Source of the DNA: Methylobacterium soli
Lineage (GTDB): Bacteria > Pseudomonadota > Alphaproteobacteria > Rhizobiales > Beijerinckiaceae
Length of the DNA stretch: 64,000 nt
Direction: 5' to 3'
NCBI RefSeq assembly: GCF_008806385.1
Contig: NZ_VZZK01000031.1
Location: 1-64,000, forward strand
This document shows, in pieces, positions 34,293-42,514 of the stretch. Each line of letters starts with the position of its first letter. The first letter of the stretch is position 1. The translations under genes were made by a program, and so were the position numbers. Below the pieces are notes generated by a model. The model did not search any database and was not told the DNA's origin. It saw only the letters and a list, made by a program, of their open reading frames with translations.

Positions 34293-35966
34293 ATGCTCGT
34301 GCAGCTTGCGATCCGCGACATCGTTCTGATCGACAAGCTTGAGCTGAATTTCCGCGAGGGGCTGAGCGTCCTGACTGGGGAGACGGGCGCGGGCAAGTCG
34401 ATCCTCCTCGACGCCTTCGCGCTCGCGCTGGGCGGGCGGGGCGACGGACGGCTCGTGCGCCATGGCGAGAGCCAGGGCAGCATCACCGCAGCGTTCGACG
34501 CGCCTCTCGATCATCCCGCGCGCCTGATCGCGGCCGAGTCCGAGATCGACACCGAGGGCGACCTGATCCTGCGTCGCACGCAGATGGCGGACGGACGCAC
34601 CCGGGCCTTCGTCAACGACCAGCCGGTCGGCGTGCAGGTGCTGCGCGCCATCGGGGCGGCCCTCGTGGAGATCCACGGACAGCACGACGACCGGGCCCTC
34701 GCCGATCCCACCACGCATCGTGCCATCCTGGACGCGTTCGGGGGGCTCCAGGGGCCCCTCGCGGCGGTGGGAGCCACGGCCAAGCGCGTTCGCGCCGCGC
34801 GCACGACCTTGTCCGAGCAGAGGGCCCGGGTCGAGGCGGCGCGCAAGGAATCCGATTTCCTGCGCCACGCCGTCGACGAGCTCGAAACCCTCGATCCGCA
34901 GCCGGGCGAGGAGGCGACGCTCGCCGAGCGCCGCACCGTGATGCAGCAGAGCGAGAAGGTCGCGCGCGAGCTGAACGAGGCGTTGGAGGCCGTCGGCGGC
35001 CCGAACTCGGGCAGCGCGCATCTCTCGAGCGCGATCCGCAAGCTGGAGCGCCGGGCGGCGCAGCTGCCGGCCCTGGTCGATCCCTGCATCGCCGCCCTCG
35101 ACGCCGCCCTGGTCGCCCTCGACGAGGCGCGCAGTGTCCTCGACGCGGCGGTGTCCGAGACCGAGTTCGACCCGCGCGAGCTGGAGCGCGTCGAGGAGCG
35201 CCTGTTCGCGCTCCGCGCCGCGTCCCGGAAGTACACGGTGCCGGCCGACGATCTGGCCGCCCTGCGGGAACGCTACGTCGCGGACGTGGCCGCGATCGAT
35301 GCGGGCGAGGAATCCCTCGCCGGCCTGGAATCTGTGCTGAGCGAGGCGGAGGCCGCCTATGCCAAGGCGGCGGCCAAGCTCAGCGAGGGGCGCAAGCGCG
35401 CTGCCAAAGCCCTCGACGCGGCCGTGAAGGCGGAATTGCCGCCGCTGAAGCTCGAGCGCGCCCGCTTCATCACCGAGATCGCCACCGATCCCGAATCGCG
35501 GGACGGGGCAGGCATCGACCGGGTCGAGTTCTGGGCGCAGACCAACCCGGGGACCCGCCCCGGCCCGATGATGAAGGTGGCGTCGGGCGGTGAGCTCTCG
35601 CGCTTCATGCTGGCGCTGAAGGTCGTCCTAGCCGACAAGGGCTCGGCCCCGACCCTGATCTTCGACGAGATTGACACCGGTGTCGGCGGTGCGGTGGCGG
35701 ATGCGATCGGAGCGCGCCTGGCCCGGTTGGCCGAGACCGTCCAGGTCGTCGCCGTGACCCACGCCCCTCAGGTCGCGGCGCGGGCCCAGACCCATTTCCT
35801 GATCGCCAAGGATCCGGTGAAGGGCAGCGACCGCGTGGCGACCCGCGTTGCCTCCCTGCCGGTCGAGGCGCGGCGCGAGGAGATCGCCCGGATGCTGGCC
35901 GGCGCGACGGTGACGGACGAGGCGCGCGCCGCGGCGGCCCGCCTCCTGCAGAGCGCGTCGGCTTGA
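34293..35966 (+). CDS. recN: DNA repair ATPase RecN
   Basis: SMC-like cytoplasmic ATPase used in double-strand break repair; 557 residues. The Walker A loop GETGAGKS is at 29-36, after LAIRDIVLIDKLELNF. A long alpha-helical/coiled-coil middle follows (about 150-370). The C-terminal half has the ABC signature VASGGELSRFMLALK, Walker B TLIFDEIDTGVGG and the His switch VVAVTHAPQVAA. I looked upstream for the alphaproteobacterial SOS box GTTC-N7-GTTC and did not find it. Confidence 0.94.
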   Translation: MLVQLAIRDIVLIDKLELNFREGLSVLTGETGAGKSILLDAFALALGGRGDGRLVRHGESQGSITAAFDAPLDHPARLIAAESEIDTEGDLILRRTQMADGRTRAFVNDQPVGVQVLRAIGAALVEIHGQHDDRALADPTTHRAILDAFGGLQGPLAAVGATAKRVRAARTTLSEQRARVEAARKESDFLRHAVDELETLDPQPGEEATLAERRTVMQQSEKVARELNEALEAVGGPNSGSAHLSSAIRKLERRAAQLPALVDPCIAALDAALVALDEARSVLDAAVSETEFDPRELERVEERLFALRAASRKYTVPADDLAALRERYVADVAAIDAGEESLAGLESVLSEAEAAYAKAAAKLSEGRKRAAKALDAAVKAELPPLKLERARFITEIATDPESRDGAGIDRVEFWAQTNPGTRPGPMMKVASGGELSRFMLALKVVLADKGSAPTLIFDEIDTGVGGAVADAIGARLARLAETVQVVAVTHAPQVAARAQTHFLIAKDPVKGSDRVATRVASLPVEARREEIARMLAGATVTDEARAAAARLLQSASA

Positions 35967-35972
35967 ACAGAT

Positions 35973-35997
35973 TATTAAGCTTACTCGGAGCTTAATA
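35973..35997. promoter_or_regulatory. A+T-rich palindrome upstream of the NepR-like gene, next to a CtrA-like box
   Basis: TATTAAGCT (35973-35981) and AGCTTAATA (35989-35997) form a perfect 9-base inverted repeat with a 7-base centre. Immediately after, GTAA-N7-TTAACC (35998-36014) matches the CtrA consensus with one mismatch. Either a regulator operator or the recN terminator is possible. The A+T content is unlike the surroundings. Confidence 0.4.
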
Positions 35998-36090
35998 GTA
36001 ACACTTCGTTAACCATCCGGGCAGAGAGTGATCTGATCGAGCAGGCCGCGCGATTCGCCCGGTCGATGGATCAGGTCTCGGGGGGAGACG

Positions 36091-36300
36091 ATGACTCAGT
36101 TGACCGGCAAGTCCGAGGCCCACGCGCCCGAGCAGGGCGGACCGGTGCCTGTCCTCAGCGTCGATACCCAGTACCGTCTCGGTCACGCCCTGCGCTCGGT
36201 CTACGAGGGCAGCGTCGAGAACCAGCCGATCCCGGACGCGCAGATCGATCTGCTCCTGCGCCTGCGCCACAAGGAGCGCGACCGCCGCCGCGCGGGCTGA
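36091..36300 (+). CDS. NepR-like anti-sigma factor paralogue
   Basis: Small protein of 69 residues with a strong ribosome binding site (GGGGGGAGACG) before ATG 36091. The central segment, LGHALRSVYEGSVENQPIPD followed by QIDLLLRL, matches the two-helix core of NepR anti-sigma factors (iG-x2-LR-x2-Y-x5-E/Q-P-x-P-x-LL-x2-L). In the alphaproteobacterial general stress response NepR holds the sigma factor EcfG until phosphorylated PhyR releases it. No phyR or ecfG is nearby, so this would be an orphan paralogue. Binding to EcfG or PhyR is inference. It is flanked by a palindrome and CtrA-like box upstream. Confidence 0.7.
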   Translation: MTQLTGKSEAHAPEQGGPVPVLSVDTQYRLGHALRSVYEGSVENQPIPDAQIDLLLRLRHKERDRRRAG

Positions 36301-36331
36301 TCCCCAGCGTCCCGGCCCGAATCCTCGCGTT

Positions 36332-36598
36332 CTACCAGCGCCGCGCGCCGGGCTGGCGCTTGTATTCCGCGGCGCGGATCCGGGTCATCAGGCGATCCAG
36401 GCTCAGAAGAAGCTCACGCTCCTCAGCGCGGGCCCGTTCGATCTCCTCGTCATCCTGACCGAAACGCTGGCGGACCTGTGCCAGCGCGAGGCTCCGCTCG
36501 ATCTCTTCCCGCTCGGCATGCAGCGCCAGAAAGGCGGCTTCCTCGGGATCCGCCGTGCCGAGCGGCCCGGCATGCGGTTCGTTGCTCACGGTGCGCAT
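36332..36598 (-). CDS. Small coiled-coil protein of unknown function
   Basis: 88-residue reverse-strand gene with a good ribosome binding site (AGAGGACG) directly before ATG 36598. The middle (EEAAFLALHAEREEIERSLA and EEIERARAEERELLLSLDRL) is a continuous charged helix with heptad leucines, so a coiled-coil dimer is likely. The tail is basic. There is no signal peptide or membrane segment. I do not recognise a family. It converges on the NepR-like gene and diverges from pstS. Confidence 0.65.
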   Translation of the reverse strand: MRTVSNEPHAGPLGTADPEEAAFLALHAEREEIERSLALAQVRQRFGQDDEEIERARAEERELLLSLDRLMTRIRAAEYKRQPGARRW

Positions 36599-36795
36599 CG
36601 TCCTCTACCCGATCAGCGGGCCTTGGTCCGGCCACGATTTGGGGCCGGCCGCGAACTGCCGGATACGGTAAGGAACGCGCGAGGCCGCGAAACCGTGCCA
36701 TTGCGGCGGGTCTCGTCAGAATTCCTTCTCCAACCTCCTCCCGGGCGGCGCCGGTCCCCGTGCCGAATTGCGCAGGCGCCCCGGCACACCGGTGG

Positions 36796-36824
36796 TTGTC
36801 ATCGCCCTGTCATGCCGCCGTCAT
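36796..36824 (+). promoter_or_regulatory. PHO box array upstream of pstS
   Basis: Three direct 7-base units, TTGTCAT (36796), CTGTCAT (36807) and CCGTCAT (36818), are spaced exactly 11 bases apart, the pattern bound by tandem PhoB dimers. The last unit ends 122 bases before the pstS start. PhoB itself is encoded at the end of the same operon, so autoregulation under phosphate limitation follows. Confidence 0.8.
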
Positions 36825-36946
36825 AGAGCCGCACCGTCGGAGAGCTAAGACTATCGGCAGCCGGATCTCGGCGGGTCGCGCAGATCCCGGACCGGTCTCC
36901 GGGTGCCGTACAGGATTGATGCGCCCGACAGCTAACGGAGACGCAC

Positions 36947-37987
36947 GTGAAACCCTTTACCTACGCGCTTGCCCTCGGCCTCGCGACGGCCCAGCTCGCC
37001 TTCCCGGCACTCGCGGGCGACATCACGGGCGCTGGCGCCACCTTTCCGTTCCCGGTCTACTCGAAATGGGCCGAGGCCTATCGCAAGGACACCGGCACCG
37101 GGCTCAACTACCAGTCAATCGGCTCGGGCGGCGGCATCAAGCAGATTCAGGCCCGGACCGTCGATTTCGGCGCCACCGATGCCCCCCTCAAGGCCGCAGC
37201 CCTGGAGAAGGATGGCCTCGTCCAGTTTCCGACCGTGATGGGCGGCGTCGTGACGGTGGTGAACATCGCCGGTGTCGAGCCGGGCAAGCTGAAGCTGACC
37301 GGCGAGCTCGTCGCCGACATCTATGCCGGCAAGATCACCAAATGGTCGGATCCGAAGATCGCCGCGCTGAATGAGGGCCTGAAGCTGCCCGAGGCGACGA
37401 TCACCCCGGTCTACCGCTCGGATGCCTCCGGCACGACGAACATCTTCACCACCTACCTCTCTCAGGTCTCCGAGCCCTGGAAAAAGGAATTCGGCGCCGC
37501 CACCACGGTCAGCTGGCCCGCCGGCCAGGGCGGCAAGGGCAACGAGGGCGTGACCGCCACCGTCAAGCAGGTCCCGAACGCCATCGGGTATGTCGAATCC
37601 GCCTACGCCAAGCAGAACAAGCTCAGCTACACGCTGATCCAGAACAAGGCCGGCAAGTATCCGCAGCCGGACGACAAGGCGTTCCAGGCCGCTGCCGCCA
37701 GCGCCGACTGGAAGAGCGCCCCGGGCTTCGGCATCGCGCTGACCAACCAGGCCGGCGACGACGCCTGGCCGATCACGGCCGCGACCTTCATCCTCGTCCA
37801 CAAGGACGCGGCCGATCCGACGAAGTCGGCTGACGTGCTCAAGTTCTTCGATTGGGCCTACAAGAACGGCGACAAGCTCGCCTCCGAGCTCGACTACGTG
37901 CCGCTTCCCGACAACGTCGTCGGTCTGATCCACGAGGAGTGGAAGCAGGTGAAGGGCAAGGACGGCAAGCCCGTCCTGAACATGTAA
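36947..37987 (+). CDS. pstS: Periplasmic phosphate-binding protein PstS
   Basis: Periplasmic receptor of the high-affinity phosphate ABC transporter; 346 residues. The GTG start has ACGGAG six bases upstream. The signal peptide (1-23) ends FPALA, followed by GDITGAGATFPFPVYSKWAEAY. Phosphate-contacting segments include SIGSGGGIKQI, FGATDAPL and RSDASGTTNIFT. It is the first gene of the operon, preceded by a PHO box array and followed by a strong hairpin, which fits a higher level of this protein than of the membrane subunits. Confidence 0.96.
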   Translation: MKPFTYALALGLATAQLAFPALAGDITGAGATFPFPVYSKWAEAYRKDTGTGLNYQSIGSGGGIKQIQARTVDFGATDAPLKAAALEKDGLVQFPTVMGGVVTVVNIAGVEPGKLKLTGELVADIYAGKITKWSDPKIAALNEGLKLPEATITPVYRSDASGTTNIFTTYLSQVSEPWKKEFGAATTVSWPAGQGGKGNEGVTATVKQVPNAIGYVESAYAKQNKLSYTLIQNKAGKYPQPDDKAFQAAAASADWKSAPGFGIALTNQAGDDAWPITAATFILVHKDAADPTKSADVLKFFDWAYKNGDKLASELDYVPLPDNVVGLIHEEWKQVKGKDGKPVLNM

Positions 37988-38015
37988 GGCCTCACCGCTC
38001 CGACGGCATCTTGCC

Positions 38016-38050
38016 AGGGGCAGGCTCCGCCACGAGCGGTGCCTGCCCCT
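38016..38050 (+). terminator. Long hairpin in the pstS-pstC spacer (attenuator or mRNA stabiliser)
   Basis: AGGGGCAGGC pairs with GCCTGCCCCT, and inside it CCGC pairs with GCGG, giving a stem of about 15 with one T-T mismatch and a 5-base loop. No T-tract follows. In pst operons such structures let pstS message accumulate above that of the permease genes. Confidence 0.6.
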
Positions 38051-38121
38051 CGGGCGATCCGGTCCGGCTCGCGTCGAGCCCCGTCGCGCGCTACCACGCC
38101 TCCCGGTGAAGAGAAACGCGG

Positions 38122-39096
38122 ATGACCGCCTTGACTGAACAGATTGCACTCGCGCGCGCGAGGTCGGTGGTCCGCAAGGCCCCCGGCAAGGGTTTCGACG
38201 GCCTGTTCCGGGCGAGTGCCTACGGCGCGGCGCTCCTCGTCCTCCTGATGCTCGGGGGCATCCTGGCCTCGATCGCCTATGGGGGCTGGCCCGCTTTCCG
38301 GGAGTTCGGCTTCGGCTTCGTCACGTCCAGCGCCTGGAATATCGGCACCGAGCAATATGGGGCGTTGGTGGCCATCATCGGCACCCTCGCGTCCGCGGTG
38401 ATCGCCCTCCTGATCGGCGTGCCGCTCTCGCTCGGGATCGCGGTCTACCTGACGCAGCTCTGCCCCGGCTGGGCGCGCAGGCCCGTGAGCATGACCATCG
38501 AGCTTCTCGCCTCGGTGCCGAGCATCATCTACGGCATGTGGGGCCTGTTCATCTTCGCGCCGCTCTTCGCGCGCTTCGTGCAGGTGCCGACCTCGAACCT
38601 CGTCGAGGGGCTGCCCGTCGTCGGGACCCTGCTCTACGCACGCGTTCCTTCCGGCGTCGGCATCCTGACGGCCGGCATCATCCTGGCCATCATGATCGTG
38701 CCCTTCGTGGCCTCGATCACCCGGGACATGCTCGACCAGATCCCGACCATGCTGCGCGAGAGCGCCTACGGCATCGGCTGCACCACCTGGGAGGTCGTGC
38801 GCCACGTCCTCGTGCCCCAGGCCGCCGTCTCGATCATCGGCGCCGTGATGCTCGGCCTCGGCCGGGCGCTCGGCGAAACCATGGCGGTCACCTTCGTGAT
38901 CGGAAACGCCAACCGGCTCTCGGCCTCGATCTTCGATCCGGGCTCCACCATCGCCTCGCGCATTGCCAACGAGTTCAACGAGGCCGACGGCATGCAGCTC
39001 AACGCCCTGATGGCGCTCGGCTGCATCCTGTTCGTCATCACCTTCATCGTCCTCATCATCGCCCGCCTGCTCGTGCGCCGCGTCAAGGTCGCCTGA
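38122..39096 (+). CDS. pstC: Phosphate ABC transporter permease PstC
   Basis: Inner-membrane permease subunit; 324 residues with six membrane segments. The N-terminal segment follows FDGLFRASAYGAALLVLLML. The cytoplasmic EAA-type loop that contacts PstB is visible (RESAYGIGCTTWEVVRHVLV), as is GLGRALGETMAVTFVIGN. Start ATG 38121-type context: ATG at 38122 with GAAGAGAAACGCGG upstream. It forms the channel with PstA. Confidence 0.95.
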   Translation: MTALTEQIALARARSVVRKAPGKGFDGLFRASAYGAALLVLLMLGGILASIAYGGWPAFREFGFGFVTSSAWNIGTEQYGALVAIIGTLASAVIALLIGVPLSLGIAVYLTQLCPGWARRPVSMTIELLASVPSIIYGMWGLFIFAPLFARFVQVPTSNLVEGLPVVGTLLYARVPSGVGILTAGIILAIMIVPFVASITRDMLDQIPTMLRESAYGIGCTTWEVVRHVLVPQAAVSIIGAVMLGLGRALGETMAVTFVIGNANRLSASIFDPGSTIASRIANEFNEADGMQLNALMALGCILFVITFIVLIIARLLVRRVKVA

Positions 39097-39106
39097 GGAT
39101 CTTCCG

Positions 39107-40003
39107 ATGGATGCCAGAAACCCGCTCGCCGACGCCCAGGCGGCCACCTCGCTCACGGTCCGGGTCCGCCCCGGGCGGCGGGTGGCCGACCGGGTGCTGC
39201 GCCTGTCCTGCCTCGTGGCGACCCTCGTCGGGGCCGCGGTGCTCGGCTCGATCCTGCTCATGCTCATCGTCGAGGGCGTGAAGGGGCTCTCGCCGACGCT
39301 CTTCACCCAGCCGACGCCAGGACCGGGCTCCGAGGGTGGCGGCATCGCGAACGCGATTCTGGGGAGCATCGTTCTCACCCTGATCGGGATCGGCGTGGCG
39401 ACCCCGATCGGCGTGATGGCCGGGACCTATCTCGCCGAGTACGGCCGCAACTCGAAGCTTGCCGACCTGATCCGCTTCCTCAACGACATCCTGCTCTCGG
39501 CGCCTTCCATCCTGATCGGCCTGTTCGTCTACACCCTGATGGTGCGGCCGATGGGGACCTATTCGGGCTGGGCCGGCGGCGTGGCGCTCGCCATCATCGC
39601 GACGCCCGTCATCGTGCGCACCACCGAGGACATGCTGCGCCTCGTGCCGGGCTCGCTCCGCGAGGCCGGAGCCGCCCTCGGCGCGCCGCCGTCGCGGGTG
39701 ATCATGAGCGTGACCTGGCGCGCGGCGTCCGCCGGCATCGTGACCGGCATCATCCTGGCGCTCGCCCGCATCGCCGGCGAGACCGCGCCGCTGCTGTTCA
39801 CGGCGCTCAACAACAATTCCTGGTTCAACGCCAACCTGATGGGCGGCGTCGCGAACCTCCCGGTGATGATCTACCAGTTCGCCCTCTCGCCCTACCCGAA
39901 CTGGCAAGGCCTCGCCTGGGCCGGCGCGCTCGTCATCACCATGACGATCCTGGCCCTCTCGATCGTCGCGCGGTTCGTGATCAAGCCGCAGCGCGCGCGC
40001 TGA
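39107..40003 (+). CDS. pstA: Phosphate ABC transporter permease PstA
   Basis: Inner-membrane permease subunit partnered with PstC; 298 residues and six membrane segments. The EAA loop (SLREAGAALGAPPSRVIMSV) and ALARIAGETAPLLFTAL are typical. It starts ten bases after pstC. The gap to pstB is 64 bases. Confidence 0.95.
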   Translation: MDARNPLADAQAATSLTVRVRPGRRVADRVLRLSCLVATLVGAAVLGSILLMLIVEGVKGLSPTLFTQPTPGPGSEGGGIANAILGSIVLTLIGIGVATPIGVMAGTYLAEYGRNSKLADLIRFLNDILLSAPSILIGLFVYTLMVRPMGTYSGWAGGVALAIIATPVIVRTTEDMLRLVPGSLREAGAALGAPPSRVIMSVTWRAASAGIVTGIILALARIAGETAPLLFTALNNNSWFNANLMGGVANLPVMIYQFALSPYPNWQGLAWAGALVITMTILALSIVARFVIKPQRAR

Positions 40004-40067
40004 CCCGCTGCCTTCCGCGCGTCGTGCGCGCCCATCTGCTTCGAATGCCTGCCGAAGGACATCACCG

Positions 40068-40883
40068 ATGAACGCCGCTCCCGCGATCAGCGCCGCCCCC
40101 TCCGGGCGCAGCCAGGCCAACGAGACCGCACCCGTGCGGATCGCCGTGAAGAATCTCGATTTCTACTACGGCAGCTTCCACGGCCTGAAGGGCATCAATC
40201 TCGATTTCCGCGACCGTCAGGTCACGGCGCTCATCGGGCCCTCGGGCTGCGGGAAGTCGACGCTGCTGCGCACCTTCAACCGCATCTACAGCCTCTATCC
40301 GGAGCAGCGCGCCGAGGGCGAGATCCTGCTCGATGGACGCAACGTGCTCGACCCGAAGGTCGATCTCAACGAGCTGCGCGCCCGCGTCGGCATGGTGTTC
40401 CAGAAGCCGACGCCGTTTCCGATGTCGATCTACGACAACGTCGCCTTCGGTCTTCGTCTCTACGAGAAGCTGCCGAAGGCGGAACTCGACGTCCGCGTCG
40501 AGGAATCCCTGCGCAAGGCCGCTCTCTGGGACGAGGTCAAGGACAAGCTCAAGCAATCCGGCATGGGGCTCTCGGGCGGCCAGCAGCAGCGGCTCTGCAT
40601 CGCCCGCACCGTGGCGCAGCGCCCGGAGGTGATCCTGTTCGACGAGCCGACCTCGGCGTTGGACCCGATCTCGACCGGACGCATCGAGGAGCTGATCGAG
40701 CAATTGCGCAACGAGTTCACGATCGCGATCGTGACCCACAACATGCAGCAGGCGGCCCGCATCTCGCAGTTCACCGCGTTCATGTATCTCGGCGAGCTCG
40801 TCGAGTTCGGCCCGACGAACCGCATCTTCATGAACCCCAAGAAGCGGCAGACGCAGGATTACATCACCGGCCGCTTCGGCTGA
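40068..40883 (+). CDS. pstB: Phosphate ABC transporter ATPase PstB
   Basis: Cytoplasmic ATPase subunit energising PstCA; 271 residues. It has Walker A GPSGCGKST, the Q loop VFQKPTPFPMSIYDN, signature LSGGQQQR, Walker B VILFDEPTSALDP and the His switch in VTHNMQQAARIS. The N-terminal 20 residues are a flexible extension before VKNLDFYYGSF. Confidence 0.97.
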   Translation: MNAAPAISAAPSGRSQANETAPVRIAVKNLDFYYGSFHGLKGINLDFRDRQVTALIGPSGCGKSTLLRTFNRIYSLYPEQRAEGEILLDGRNVLDPKVDLNELRARVGMVFQKPTPFPMSIYDNVAFGLRLYEKLPKAELDVRVEESLRKAALWDEVKDKLKQSGMGLSGGQQQRLCIARTVAQRPEVILFDEPTSALDPISTGRIEELIEQLRNEFTIAIVTHNMQQAARISQFTAFMYLGELVEFGPTNRIFMNPKKRQTQDYITGRFG

Positions 40884-40944
40884 GCCGCCAGCCTCACTCC
40901 CTCACCACGATCCCGCCCCGCGGGCCGATCGAGGACCAGCGATC

Positions 40945-41664
40945 ATGTCCGATCACATCGTCAAATCCTACGACAACGATCTTGAGGATCTGCGCCGCTC
41001 GATCTCCGAAATGGGGGGCGTGGCCGAGAAGATGATGACCGAGGCGACCGACGCGCTCGTGCGCCGCGACACGGTGCTGGCGCAGAACGTCATCGTCGCC
41101 GACAAGCGCCTCGACGTGCTCCAGCGCGAGATCGAGGAGCGATCGGTGCTGCTGATCGCGCGCCGCCAGCCGCTCGCCATCGACCTGCGCGAGACGATCT
41201 CGGCGATCCGCGTCTCGGGCGATCTCGAGCGCATCGGCGATCTCGCCAAGAACATCGCCAAGCGCGTCGTGGCGATCAGCGATCAGGCCCAGCCGCAGAA
41301 GATCGTGCTCGGCGTCCAGCACATGAGCGACCTCGTGCAGGAGCAGCTCAAGGATGTGCTCGACGCCTATGGCTCCCGGGACACCAAGGCCGCCCACGAC
41401 GTCTGGGAGCGCGACGGCGCGATCGATGCGCTCTACAACTCGCTGTTCCGCGAGCTCCTGACCTACATGATGGAGGATCCGCGCAACATCTCGTTCTGCA
41501 CGCACCTCCTGTTCTGCGCCAAGAACGTGGAGCGCATCGGCGACCACACCACCAACATCGCCGAGACGATCCATTACCTCGTCACCGGCGAGACGCTGAC
41601 GACCGAGCGGCCGAAGAACGACGCCTCGAACTACGCCACGATCAGCCCCCAGATTTCCGCCTGA
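40945..41664 (+). CDS. phoU: Phosphate signalling protein PhoU
   Basis: Cytoplasmic regulator of 239 residues made of two three-helix bundles. Each carries the metal-binding motif of the family (RVSGDLERIGDLAKNIAKR and CAKNVERIGDHTTNIAE). It represses Pho signalling when phosphate is plentiful by linking the Pst transporter to the PhoR kinase. It lies 61 bases after pstB and 22 before phoB. Confidence 0.96.
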   Translation: MSDHIVKSYDNDLEDLRRSISEMGGVAEKMMTEATDALVRRDTVLAQNVIVADKRLDVLQREIEERSVLLIARRQPLAIDLRETISAIRVSGDLERIGDLAKNIAKRVVAISDQAQPQKIVLGVQHMSDLVQEQLKDVLDAYGSRDTKAAHDVWERDGAIDALYNSLFRELLTYMMEDPRNISFCTHLLFCAKNVERIGDHTTNIAETIHYLVTGETLTTERPKNDASNYATISPQISA

Positions 41665-41686
41665 GACCGTCACGGCGGATAAGCAC

Positions 41687-42394
41687 GTGAGCATGAGCAC
41701 TCGAATCCTGATCGTCGAGGACGAGGAGGCTTTGACCCTCCTCCTCCGCTACAACCTCGAAGCCGAAGGCTACGTCGTCGACTCGGCCGCGCGCGGCGAC
41801 GAGGCCGACCTCCGCCTGCAGGAGCAACTTCCCGACCTGATCCTGCTCGACTGGATGCTGCCGGGCCTCTCCGGGATCGAGCTGTGCCGTCGCATCCGGG
41901 CGCGCCGCGAGACGGAGCGCCTGCCGATCATCATGCTGACCGCCCGAGGCGAGGAGGGCGACCGCATCCGCGGCCTCGGCACGGGAGCAGACGATTACAT
42001 CGTCAAGCCGTTCTCCGTGCCGGAACTGCTCGCCCGGATCCGCGCGCTCCTGCGCCGCGCCAAGCCCGCCCATGTGGCGAACCTGTTGGTCGCCGGCGAC
42101 ATCGAGCTCGACCGGGTCAGCCATCGCATTCGCCGCTCGGGCCGCGAGATCCATCTCGGCCCGACAGAATTCAAGCTCCTCGAGTTCCTGATGCAGAGCC
42201 CCGGCCGGGTCTTCTCGCGCGAGCAATTGCTCGACGGGGTCTGGGGCCACGACGTCTATATCGACGAGCGCACCGTGGACGTGCATGTCGGGCGCCTGCG
42301 AAAAGCCATCAACCGGCCGCGCCAATCGGACCCGATCCGCACCGTGCGCGGTTCCGGCTATTCGTTCGACGAGATGTTCGCGACCGCCGCCTGA
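41687..42394 (+). CDS. phoB: Phosphate regulon response regulator PhoB
   Basis: OmpR/PhoB-type transcription factor of 235 residues. It has a receiver domain with phospho-acceptor Asp55 in LLDWMLPGLSG and the Lys in VKPFSVPEL, and a winged helix (about 131-230) containing FKLLEFLMQSPGRVFSREQLL. The GTG at 41687 has GGCGG at a good distance; an in-frame ATG at 41693 is a plausible alternative. It is the likely ligand of the PHO boxes before pstS. No phoR kinase gene lies in this operon, which is unusual for alphaproteobacteria. Confidence 0.93.
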   Translation: MSMSTRILIVEDEEALTLLLRYNLEAEGYVVDSAARGDEADLRLQEQLPDLILLDWMLPGLSGIELCRRIRARRETERLPIIMLTARGEEGDRIRGLGTGADDYIVKPFSVPELLARIRALLRRAKPAHVANLLVAGDIELDRVSHRIRRSGREIHLGPTEFKLLEFLMQSPGRVFSREQLLDGVWGHDVYIDERTVDVHVGRLRKAINRPRQSDPIRTVRGSGYSFDEMFATAA

Positions 42395-42514
42395 GGCATC
42401 CTGGGCCGGGGCAATCTCGGCGGTGCCCGGGCGGGACGCGGATCGCCCCTTTCGCCTTCCGGCGCGAGACCCTGCCGCGCTCTTCCCGGCGCAGCGCCCT
42501 CCCGGGTCAGCCGA

